In this document: in pieces, positions 11,801 through 23,800 of the stretch | Layout: each line of letters starts with the position of its first letter | How positions within the stretch are numbered: the stretch's first letter is position 1 | Source: Hirundichthys speculiger | Taxonomy: Eukaryota; Chordata; Actinopteri; Beloniformes; Exocoetidae | Direction: 5' to 3' | Length of the DNA stretch: 64,000 nucleotides | Assembly: GCA_018398805.1 (NCBI GenBank) | Contig: JAGFBZ010002565.1 | Coordinates: forward strand, 99,501 to 163,500 | The notes under the pieces: generated by a model | Databases searched by the model: none | Seen by the model: only the letters and a program-made list of their open reading frames with translations | Told to the model about the DNA's origin: nothing | Program-made: the position numbers and the translations under genes

Positions 11801-14800
11801 TGTAGTGTTGTATTTGTATCCCTCACCACTATTCTACAAACTGGTTTGAGCCTGTTAGCCATCATAAGCTAGGCTATTTGCTTACTGGCGTGCTGATTAA
11901 AAAAACAAAAAGAGAGAGGCTGATTTCGGAAAAAACAAGAGAAATGTCACTTTCATGTTACAACCTTGAGTTTGTTAAACAAGCGGTGTGATAAATGACT
12001 TACTGGTTTTCATACATCCCTCAGTACAGTCTGTACGAGACGATTATTTGCTCGCGGTCACAATGTTTCAACAATTAAAAAAAAGTTTTTTACGTTTATA
12101 ATTTGCAGCGCTTGTGTTGTACTTTTATTGAACATGACTATATTATTATTCAATAGTTTTTGTGTGCTTACAATGATTTTTTGGGGGGGACAATTTTATG
12201 GAAGGGGGGGACACGTCCCCTGTGTCCCCCCCGGGATTTCCGCCTATGTGTCTGTGTGATCATGACTGCTAACTACAACCCCTCCACTAATAGACACACA
12301 TTATGATACCATCATCAAATACTGTAGGTTGGATGTTTTTGTTTTAATGGTGAATGGATAACAATATATGAGTGTTTTTGTGATGATGGTTCATGTGTAA
12401 ATGTGAACCAGAAATGGTGTGCCTTCACTACCTCCCTTTGCACAATTATATGGTTTATGTTCGCATAGTTAATTCAAAAGAAACCGCGACCTGAATTGTC
12501 AAATTTTGTTTACTATCTACTTGTATTCTCTAATTGTTTCATGTTCATAACGATACATGTTCTGATCTTGAATTAGATTTCCTAAGAGTACATGTGTGTC
12601 ACCGCTCCTACTGAACATATGATCCCCTTTCAGCTGTTCACACATTTTCTGAGATTGCTTGATGTTTTACCAGTTTGATTGTTTTGCTACTGTCTACAGT
12701 TTACAAACTGCTAATTATTGATGAAGAAGGAAGATTTGCACTATTGCATTTTAAAAATATAAAATAGATATTTTTCAAATATATTAAAATTGTTTACAAG
12801 TGATTATTGCATGAACTGCTATATTTGATTGATTAAATATAGGATGCATTTTAAAAGGGGTTTTAATTAAGCTGGTTACAAGATATGAGTATTCTATTAA
12901 TTAATTAATCATAATTGGCAGAATTATGACTCTTCTAGAAGGTCCAGGTGCATCTGGGTCCAGCTGGTCTTTCTGTGGTCAGACTGACTCTTCTAGAAGG
13001 TCCAGGTGGATCTGGGTCCAGCTGGGTCCTCTGTGATCAGACTGACTATTCTAGAAGGTCCAGGTGGATCTGGGTCCAGCTGGTCTTTCAGTGGTCAGAC
13101 TGACTTCTAGAAGGTCCAGGTGGATCTGGGTCCAGCTGGTCTTTCAGTGGTCAGACTGACTCTTCTAGGAGGTCAAGGTGGATCTGGGTCCAGCTGGTCT
13201 TTCTGGGGTCAGACTGACTCTTCTAGAAGGTCCAGGTGGATCTGGGTCCAGCTGGGTCCTCTGTGATCAGACTGACTCTTCTAGAAGGTCCAGGTGGATC
13301 TGGGTCCAGCTGGGTCCTCTGCGGTCAGACTGATTCTTCTAGAAGGTCTAGGTGGATCTGGGTCCAGCTGGTCTTTCTGGGGTCAGAATGACTCTTCTAG
13401 AAGGTCCAGGTGGATCTGGGTCCAGCTGGTCTTTCTGTGGTCAGACTGACTCTTCTAGAAGGTCCAGGTGGATCTGGGTCCAGCTGGTCTTTCTGTGGTC
13501 AGACTGATTCTTCTAGGAGGTCCAGGTGGATCTGGGTCCAGCTGGTCTTTCTGGGGTCAGACTGACTCTTCTAGGAGGTCCAGGTGGATCTGGGTCCAGC
13601 TGGGTCCTCTGTGATCAGACTGACTCTTCTAGGAGGTCTAGGTGGATCTGGGTCCAGCTGGGTCCTCTGTGATCAGACTGACTCTTCTACGAGGTCCAGG
13701 TGGATCTGGGTCCAGCTGGGTCCTCTGGGCTCAGACTGACTCTTCTAGAAGGTCCAGGTGGATCTGGGTCCAGCTGGTCTTTCTGGGGTCAGACTGACTC
13801 TTCTAGAAGGTCCAGGTGGATCTGGGTCCAGCTGGTCTTTCTGGGGTCAGACTGACTCTTCTAGAAGGTCCAGGTGGATCTGGGTCCAGCTGGTCTTTCT
13901 GGGGTCAGACTGACTCTTCTAGGAGGTCCAGGTGGATCTGGGTCCAGCTGGGTCCTCTGTGATCAGACTGACTCTTCTAGAAGGTCCAGGTGGATCTGGG
14001 TCCAGCTGGTCTTTCTGTGGTCAGACTGACTCTTCTAGAAGGTCCAGGTGGATCTGGGTCCAGCTGGGTCCTCTGGGATCAGACTGACTCTTCTAGAAGG
14101 TCCAGGTGGATCTGGGTCCAGCTGGTCTTTCTGGGGTCAGACTGACTCTTCTAGAAGGTCCAGGTGGATCTGGGTCCAGCTGGTCTTTCTGGGGTCAGAC
14201 TGACTCTTCTAGGAGGTCCAGGTGGATCTGGGTCCAGCTGGGTCCTCTGTGATCAGACTGACTCTTCTAGGAGGTCCAGGTGGATCTGGGTCCAGCTGGA
14301 TCCTCTGCGGTCAGACTGATTCTTCTAGGAGGTCTAGGTGGATCTGGGTCCAGCTGGGTCCTCTGCGGTCAGACTGATTCTTCTAGGAGGTCCAGGTGGA
14401 TCTGGGTCCAGCTGGGTCCTCTGCGGTCAGACTGATTCTTCTAGGAGGTCTAGGTGGATCTGGGTCCAGCTGGGTCCTCTGTGATCAGACTGACTCTTCT
14501 AGGAGGTCCAGGTGGATCTGGGTCCAGCTGGGTCCTCTGCGGTCAGACTGATTCTTCTAGGAGGTCCAGGTGGATCTGGGTCCAGCTGGGTCCTCTGTGA
14601 TCAGACTGACTCTTCTACGAGGTCCAGGTGGATCTGGGTCCAGCTGGGTCCTCTGTGATCAGACTGACTCTTCTAGAAGGTCCAGGTGGATCTGGGTCCA
14701 GCTGGTCTTTCTGGGGTCAGACTGACTCTTCTAGAAGGTCCAGGTGGATCTGGGTCCAGCTGGGTCCTCTGCGGTCAGACTGATTCTTCTAGGAGGTCTA

Positions 14801-17800
14801 GGTGGATCTGGGTCCAGCTGGGTCCTCTGTGATCAGACTGACTCTTCTAGGAGGTCCAGGTGGATCTGGGTCCAGCTGGGTCCTCTGCGGTCAGACTGAT
14901 TCTTCTAGGAGGTCCAGGTGGATCTGGGTCCAGCTGGGTCCTCTGTGATCAGACTGACTCTTCTACGAGGTCCAGGTGGATCTGGGTCCAGCTGGGTCCT
15001 CTGTGATCAGACTGACTCTTCTAGAAGGTCCAGGTGGATCTGGGTCCAGCTGGTCTTTCTGGGGTCAGACTGACTCTTCTAGAAGGTCCAGGTGGATCTG
15101 GGTCCAGCTGGTCTTTCTGTGGTCAGACTGACTCTTCTAGAAGGTCCAGGTGCATCTGGGTCCAGCTGGGTCCTCTGTGGAGTCTCCATGTCCTCCCTGT
15201 GGCTGTGTTAGTTTAGGCCGGTACTCCAGTTTCTTCCCACCCAAAGACATGCTGTTGAGACTAACTGGTACCAGTAAATCCCAGCCAGGCCCTGGTTTGG
15301 GTTTAGGGTTAGATGGGAACAGGTGGTCTGCTGTGGTTCATGATTACCTTTCCCTCCTGTGGCTTGCAGCATCTTCAGGTGGTCCACAGTCATCTGGAGG
15401 ATTTCTGCCTTCTCCAGTTTAGCTGAGCCCTGAAGGAACCGACCAATCAGGAGGGTGATTAAACTTCCCAGAAGTTAAATATAAAAACATTTTCTGTGGT
15501 GGATGAGTGTGACGTAGATTAATGTGTTGCAGACAACTAAAACCTGAATGACGACCTCAAACAAAAATCAATCAAGACATTCAGTTTTCTGTCCCACAGG
15601 AGGAAAAACCCAGATGTGGAGATCCAGTCTGAGCCAGAACATGGAACATTTCTGTTCTTTTTAATCTGAAACATGTTCATCGTCTGATCGTAATGTGTCT
15701 TAGTGTTTGGCAGATGAAACTTTAGTTTAGTTTGTTAGTTATTTAACAACGTTTGAAAGAAAATCCAGTCATGTGTGTGATCTCCACTACACGGGACGTA
15801 AGCTGGTCTGGTTTAGCCTTGATGGACTGATCAGGTCTGCAGAACCCTGGAAAAGCTGATGTTTGCCGGTCTGGACCATTCAGGTGTGTCTTAACACAAC
15901 TCCAAGAGAGAAAGACATCAGCAATGGTCTTAGAGAAGTTATTTATGTTGCACATCAATCTGGGAAGAGTTTTAAAAAATTCTAAACGATGGAGTTTAGT
16001 ATAGAAAGATGGAAAACGTTTAAAGTAAGCTGCCAGTCTCTAGAGGTGGACATCCCAGCAGATCCCAGCAGATCTTACCCTCAAGATCAGACCTGCAACG
16101 TTCAGAGGAACACAAACACACCAGAGCCTCCAGCCTTCACCTGGAAGCTCAGGTGAACCTGGATGGTTTATCTGGAAGGTTTCCAGGAGGAACAAATAAC
16201 ATGGAAACATGACTTCTGAACAAACCAGCAGACTTCTGGAACAACGTCCTCTGAACAGATCAGATGTTTGGTGGAGACCAGCAGGACCACCTCAGACCCA
16301 CTGAAGCACGGTGGTGGAGGAATCATGTTTTTATCTAGCAGAGTTCTTCCCTTCATGTTAAAATAATTCACATCTTCAGATAGCTGGGATTAGCTAGCTG
16401 GGATTAGCTAGCTGGGATCAGCTAGCTGGGATGGCTCCAGCCGAACTCTGTGACCCTACATGGGATTGAATAGGTTTAGATGAAGGGTTAGGGGACCTGG
16501 ACCAGGACCATGAACTCCTCTGTAGACCAGAGGATCTGGAGACATGAGTCCATCTGTCTGACAGCTGATGACTGGAAACCAGTGCTGCTGGAGGAACTTC
16601 CAGCTGCTGAATCATTCTTACCATCTGATTATTTTTGGCTTCAGTTTTGTTAAATTAGTGGTGAAAAAGGTTTTTGTTTGTCAGTTGAATGTTCTGCATT
16701 CACAGATGCCACCAGATTCTTCCCTGATGAAGTAAAGAGAAGGTACTAACTTCTGACCATAAACAGACTTCACCTGCTTCTCCAACGCTGTTGGGACCAG
16801 TATACGTAACTCTGACAGACTGGTGTTGATTCTGTCTCTGCGTCTCTTCTCAATAATCTGAAACATGAAGTGAAGAAACTCAGTAAACGTGTAAAGAACC
16901 TCAGACCTTCATGTTAACGGTCAACGTACCCCTCTGCGTTTCTTCCTCGCCATCACCTGAGTGGTTGTGGTTGGAGATCCACATCTGACCAACGAGGCCT
17001 TCATGCGCCTGAAGACAGAAGAACGAAGCTGGACCACGTCAGGTCCCACTAGTTTATTCACCCAGAACCTGGGTGGGTCTCTCATGTTAAAGGTTCATTT
17101 CTTAGTGAAGTTCAGTGTTTTCATCTTATAATCGTGTTTTCACATGAAATCTGAACAATTTTAATCTTCTGGGATGTGAGTTCTTTTCATAACACAAAAA
17201 CTTTACAGAACGAAAACAGAAGCAGTAGAAACAGTTGTGGATCCAAGGGGACGCGTTGCTCGAGGGACAAACGAACACACCTGATCTGTGTCGGTCTACT
17301 GATGCAGCAGCTCCAGAGGACCTGATGGAGCTGCTGGTGCTCCAGAGAACCTGGTGGAGCTGTTGCTGTTCCAGAGGACCTGGTGGAGCTGCTGCTGCTC
17401 CAGAGGACCTGATGGAGCTGCTGCTGCTCCAGAGGACCTGGTGGAGCTGCTGCTGCTCCAGAGGACCTGGTGGAGCTGCTGCTGCTCCAGAGGACCTGAT
17501 GGAGCTGCTGCTGCTCCAGAGGACCTGGTGGCGCTGCTGCTCCAGAGAACCTGATGGAGCTGCTGCTCCAGAGAACCTGATGGAGCTGCTGCTCCAGAGG
17601 ACCTGATGGAGCTGCTGCTGCTCCAGAGAACCTGGTGGAGCTGCTGCTGCTCCAGAGGACCTGATGGAGCTGCTGCTCCAGAGGACCTGGTGGAACTGCT
17701 GCTGCTCCAGAGGACCTGATGGAGCTGCTGCTGCTCCAGAGGACCTGGTGGAGCTGCTGCTGCTCCAGAGCACCTGGTGGAGCAGCTGCTGCACCAGAGG

Positions 17801-20800
17801 ACCTGATGGAGCTGCTGCTGCTCCAGAGAACCTGATGGAGCTGCTGCTCCAGAGGACCTGGTGGAACTGCTGCTGCTCCAGAGGACCTGGTGGAGCTGCC
17901 GCTGCTCCAGAGGACCTGATGGAGCTGCTGCTGCTCCAGAGAACCTGATGGAGCAGCTGCTCCAGAGGACCTGGTGGAACTGCTGCTGCTCCAGAGGACC
18001 TGGTGGAGCTGCTGCTGCTCCAGAGGACCTGGTGGAGCTGCTGCTGCTCCAGAGGACCTGGTGGAGCTGCTGCTGCTCCAGAGGACCTGGTGGAGCTGCT
18101 GCTGCTCCAGAGGACCTGATGGAGCTGCTGCTGCTCCAGACGACCTGATGGAGCTGCTGCTGCTCCAGAGAACCTGGTGGAGCTGCTGCTGCTCCAGAGG
18201 ACCTGATGGAGCTGCCGCTGCTCCAGAGGACCTGGTGGAGCTGCAGCTGCTCCAGAGGACCTGGTGGAGCCGCCGCTGCTCCAGAGGACCTGGTGGAGCC
18301 GCCGCTGCTCCAGAGGACCTGGTGGAGCTGCCGCTGCTCCAGAGAACCTGGTGGAGCTGCCGCTGCTCCAGAGGACCTGGTGGAGCTGCTGCTGCTCCAG
18401 AGGACCTGGTGGAGCTGCTGCTGCTCCAGAGGACCTGGTGGAGCTGCTGCTGCTCCAGAGAACCTGGTGGAGCTGCCGCTGCTCCAGAGAACCTGGTGGA
18501 GCTGCTGCTGCTCCAGAGGACCTGGTGGAGCTGCTGCTGCTGCTCCAGAGGACCTGGTGGAGCTGCTGCTGCTCCAGAGGACCTGGTGGAGCTGCTGCTG
18601 CTGCTCCAGAGGTCATCTGTTAATGTTCAACCATTTCAGGCCAATAAAACCTCCTGCTGACATTGAACCATGATTGGTTCCCACCTGACTGACCCACCCG
18701 CTGCTTCCATAGATTAGCCAACTTTGATGCTCAAAGATGAAAGTTAACTTGTTCAGTGGGTTAGAGAGGTGGCGACCTCATCTCTGGGTTGGAGAGGTGA
18801 AACCTCATCTCTGGGTTGGAGAGGTGAAACCTCATCTCTGGGTTGGAGAGGTGAAACCTCATCGCTGGGTTGGAGAGGTGGCGACCTCATCTCTGAGTTG
18901 GAGAGGTGAATGTAGCATATATTCAAGTAAAATGAATATTAGCAATACACTGGATATAGAATTAAAATTATGTAGGCTAGTATGTTCGGACTAGATTCGG
19001 CTACGGAGAACGGGAACACTGATGTACAAGAAATCACAGACCACACGGAGACCAGAGGTTTTGTATAATAGGTACCATTATTATTATTATTTGTAGTGCA
19101 GAGACAAAAAAAATAGAAATAAAGTAATCAAAAACAACATAACCCCAAAAAATATGGCCATGAAAATAAATAAAGACAAATAAATACAAAAGAAAAACTC
19201 AGCAACCAGATGCTATGGTTGATGCCATTAGTGCACTTATTCCTTTCCACAATTAGCTTAAATTAATAAACCAATTACTGAACAAATCATAAATCAAGAT
19301 CGCAGATCCCAACTTCAAAACAATGCATTATTGTGGACTCTCTCTTTCTCACACAGGTGTTTCCTCTTCTTTTCTTTTGCAGCACAAAGTCCCGTCAAAA
19401 GTCAATATATAGTCCAAAAGTCAAGTATATGCTGACAAATGTATGTGTGCGTGAGAGAGAGAGAGAAAAAGAAATAGATGGGGGGGAGGAGTGTCTGCAG
19501 CTCAGTCCTACCACGGTAGGGCCATGATGATTGTGATACGAGCACCTGGGGATCCTCCAGGTGTGGCTCTCAATTTAATTCAGTCTGGTAGCTCGCCATC
19601 AAAGTCCTGGCTCATAAAACCTGGCCTGGATTGAATACACAAGCCAAACAGTCCAATAAGCATTCATTCATTTTACCTAATTAGCACTAGTGATATCTGG
19701 TTGCAGTATTAATGTTTAAAATAAAAAACAATCAACCATTACAATAAACAAAACAAAACCTGAAACAGTTATACAGCAGCGTACATGTGTCTACTCCGTA
19801 CAGGCACAGATCAGCTGACTGCTGCTGCAGACACTGATCAGCTGACTGCTGATGAGCGCTGCGCTGCATGCAATTAATTAAACAGATAAATTAAGCACTT
19901 AAACTTGCGCTACGTTTAAACAATAATACACGCTGCAGTGTGACAGACAGCGCAAAACAATAACCATTGATAAATTGCATGTGCATGAATGAGAGCTACA
20001 AAATAAACAGTAACTCACCAATTCACAGGTTCAGATTCACAAGTTTCAACTTCACACGCTCCCAATACACACTGCTGGCGTCCCCGCTTCCAACAGGACT
20101 ACAGCCAGAATAAACGTGAAAGTTACAACCATATATTTAAACAGTGTTTGCCGATTTCAAACTTTTCTCTACTAACCTGCAGCCGCTCCGCTCCCCACAC
20201 CAGCCCATCTACCTGACTAGTGTGGCACCCCACTTCCTGTTTATAGCGGGAGCGGCCAGCGGATTGGCTACTGACGTCATGTGATCGTTTATGGCAATTA
20301 ACGTAGTTAGTTTATGGCAATACACGTTTAGTTTGTTTAGTCTGTTTTGAACCCTGGGTTACATCCTCCCCTCCTAAATCCATGCACGTCCCGCTGCATG
20401 CTAATCGGCTACACTACATGGACATTGGAACTGGGAAAGGTTGTAGACCCCATACTTTCACTTAAGGCTTCAGTGTAGGCTACTGACAGACTTTGAAAAA
20501 GAGACTGTACAATGTTAATTAAAGGATTGCCTAACTGATGGTACTGAAACCTCTTTGGTTGTTCTCGGCGTCTTTGCGAACGTCTGAGTGAACTGTCAGC
20601 CTCAGGTGAACCACTTGCACTGTCAACCGCTTCAGCGGGTATGTCAACATTGCACCTTGCAGCTTCTCCAGGCATTTCACTCTCAGGTAAGTGTCCATCC
20701 AGTAGAGTATCAGCAGGTAAGTCTTCCTCCACAGGTTCAGGTAAGTTTTCCTCCACAGTTTCAGGTAAGTTTTCCTCCACAGTAGTTCCAGGTAAGTTTT

Positions 20801-23800
20801 CCTCCACAGTTTCAGGTAAGTTTTCCTCCACAGTTTCAGGTAAGTTTTCCTCCACAGTTTCAGGCACATGTCCTCCGTCAATGTCCTCTTCCAGTTCCAA
20901 TGAGTGTTCCACAGAGATCGGTCCGAGTTCCTGTCCCTCTGCACTAGGCAAGGGGCTCAAAGGTGATTGAGACGGAGGATTTGATGACAGAGAACCAGAG
21001 TCAACAGCACTGTGGGTCTCCACCCCGTCTCCAGCTTTACGATTGCTCTCCACAGTGAGTTTAACTGTCGGCTGAAGATTGCTTCCCAAGCCCCATCCAC
21101 TAGCATCCTCCTCATCCTTGTCTACATCAATCACGTCACTGTCACAGTTATCAGGGTGACGACGTGTTCGTGGCCTGCGAACTGGTGTAGACCGAGGAAG
21201 TTCTTCCACAGATGCCACCGGAAGGAACCCACAAGGAAGAAGAAGGTCTCTATGTAGAGTACGAGTTGGGCCATCTTTGTTTTCCGGCCTCACAGTGTAG
21301 ACTGGGAGTTTCCCTGCACGCTCGATCACAACATAGATATCCGCCTCCCACTTGTCCACAAGTTTGTGCTTGCCGCGTATCCGCACGTTTCGAACCAACA
21401 CCCTGTCTCCCACATCCAGATCTGAAACAGTCACTTTTTTGTCAAACCGAGCTTTGTTCCTCTCGGCAGTTTTCAGAGCATTTCGAGAAGCTAGTTTGTA
21501 GCACTCTTCCAGCCGAGACTTCAGATCTTGGACATATTGAGAGTGAGATTTTGGCTGACCTCCCCTCACAGGCAACCCAAATGCCAGATCAACAGGAAGT
21601 CGGGGTGAACGGCCAAACATGAGCTCATAAGGAGTGAACCCAGTTACTTCGTTGCGGGTGCAGTTATAAGCGTGAACCAATGGCTTCACAAAATCCCGCC
21701 ATTTCGACTTCTGCTTGTTTTCCAATGTTCCCAGCATGTTCAGCAAAGTCCGATTGAATCTTTCAACGGGATTTCCCCGTGGGTGATACGGAGTGGTCCG
21801 ACCCTTCTGAATCCCAGCAACTTCACACAGTTCTTTTATCAGACGAGATTCAAAATCAGGACCTTGGTCCGTATGTAACCGTTCTGGTATGCCGTAATGA
21901 ACCAGGAAATTTTCCCACAAGCATTTTGCCACCGTTTTAGCTTTCTGATTTGGTGTAGGAACTGCTACAGCAAACTTGGTGAAATGGTCAGTTAGTACAA
22001 GGATATCTTTGGTATTACTTGTGTCAGGCTCAAGGCTGAGGAAATCCATGCACACCAACTCAAGAGGGCGTGTCACTCTTATATTCACCAAGGGAGCAGC
22101 TTTTGCAGGCAAAGCCTTTCTGCGTACACAGCGATCGCAGGTCGTAATCTTGTGCTCCACAGCTGCTGACAATTTGGGCCAATAAAATCTTGAACGGACA
22201 AGATCGAGAGTTCTCTCTATGCCCATATGACCCATGTCATTATGCAAACTCTGCAGGACAAGTGCTCGCAGGTCTTCAGGCAGAACCAGCTGATAGGAGG
22301 TCTGCTCACCTTCCTGCCGTCGTCGATACAAGATATCATTCTGCAGCTCAAGTCGATTCCACTCTCGCAGCAGATATGGAAGCTCAGGGAGTTCAGCCCT
22401 TACAGTTGGAGGGATCTTTTCTCCAGATTCCATTTGGAAAATGACTTCCCGAATACACGGATCTGCTCGCTGCTTCTCTTTAAGATCATGATGGGACAGA
22501 GAAGGAATGACAGGTAAGCCATGTTGATCTTCCGTGACATAGCTGTCTGGAATGGCTTCTGCAGAGATTGTGAGGGACTCTACCAGAGTGATGCCAGCAT
22601 GACAAGAATCTGAGTCAACTGATGTTCTGACCAAGCAACTCTGACAGATTGCATCAACCACATCTGGAGAGATCACCTCTGTAGCACCGACAGCTAGAGG
22701 CTGCTGAGTAAATCGGCTGATGCGATCCTGCTCCTTCTGTGAATGGCTGTCATCCAAATAGTCTCCATGAGATCGTCTGGAGAGACCATCGGCATCAAGA
22801 TTTTGTTTACCAGCCCGGTACTGAAGTTTAAAGGAGAAGTTAGACAACGCAGCCAGCCACCTGTAGCTGGTAGCATCCAACTTGGCAGAGGTAAGTATGT
22901 ACGTGAGAGGATTACTGTCTGTGACTACAGTAAAATCACCTCCATACAAGAAATCATGAAATTTTTCAGTTACACTCCACTTGAGTGCAAGAAACTCCAG
23001 TTTATGTGCTGGATAACGTGACTCACTATGGGACAGCCCACGGCTGGCAAAAGCGATGACTCTCAGCTTCCCCTCCTGCTCTTGATATAGGGCAGCTCCC
23101 AATCCCGTAGTACTGGCATCGGTGTGCAAGATGTAAGGTTTCTTTGGATCGGCGAACCCAAGCACGGGAGCAGAGGTAAGCTTTTCAATGAGAGAGTGGA
23201 AAGCATCTTGACATTCTGGTGTCCATCGACCCTCAAAAGGCTGTTTTGGGTCATGATATAGAGCACCAGTTCCCTTTACTTTGCTGTTCCCACGTAGTGG
23301 TGGATAACCACGTGTGAGCTCATTAAGGGGTTTAACTATGGCAGAATAGTTTTTAATGAACCGCCGATAGTAACCGGAGAAGCCTAAGAAGGACCTCAGC
23401 TCTTTCAAATTTCGGGGAATTGGCCAGGATTTTAAAGCAGCAACTTTGTCAGGATCTGTTTCCACACCATTCTCAGATACCACATGCCCCAGATAACGAA
23501 CAGACTTCTGGAAGAACTTGCACTTCTCCGGAGACAGTTTCAACCCATACTCTTTTAGATGTGTGAGTACTTTCATCAGTCGCAGTTCATGCTCTTCCAG
23601 CGTGTTGGAGAAAATGATCAAGTCATCCAAGAAGACCAGCACTTCCTTCAGGTTTAAGTCTCCCATGCATTTTTCCATCAATCGCTGAAATGTACTAGGT
23701 GCATTTGTTATGCCCTGTGGCATGCGATTGAACTCCCAGAATCCAAGCGGTGTGACGAAAGCTGTCTTAGCCTTGTCAGCCTCTTCCACTTCGATCTGGT

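Noticed and set aside
8981..12925. A complete DNA transposon bounded by AACCCAA ends
   Set aside because: No matching right end or target duplication was found, so the boundaries cannot be claimed. It is kept as a finding only.
17126..18616. 496-codon minus-strand open frame, Gln/Ser/Ala-rich
   Set aside because: It is the 29-bp array read through. The unit cycles through three frames, and the plus strand is equally open.
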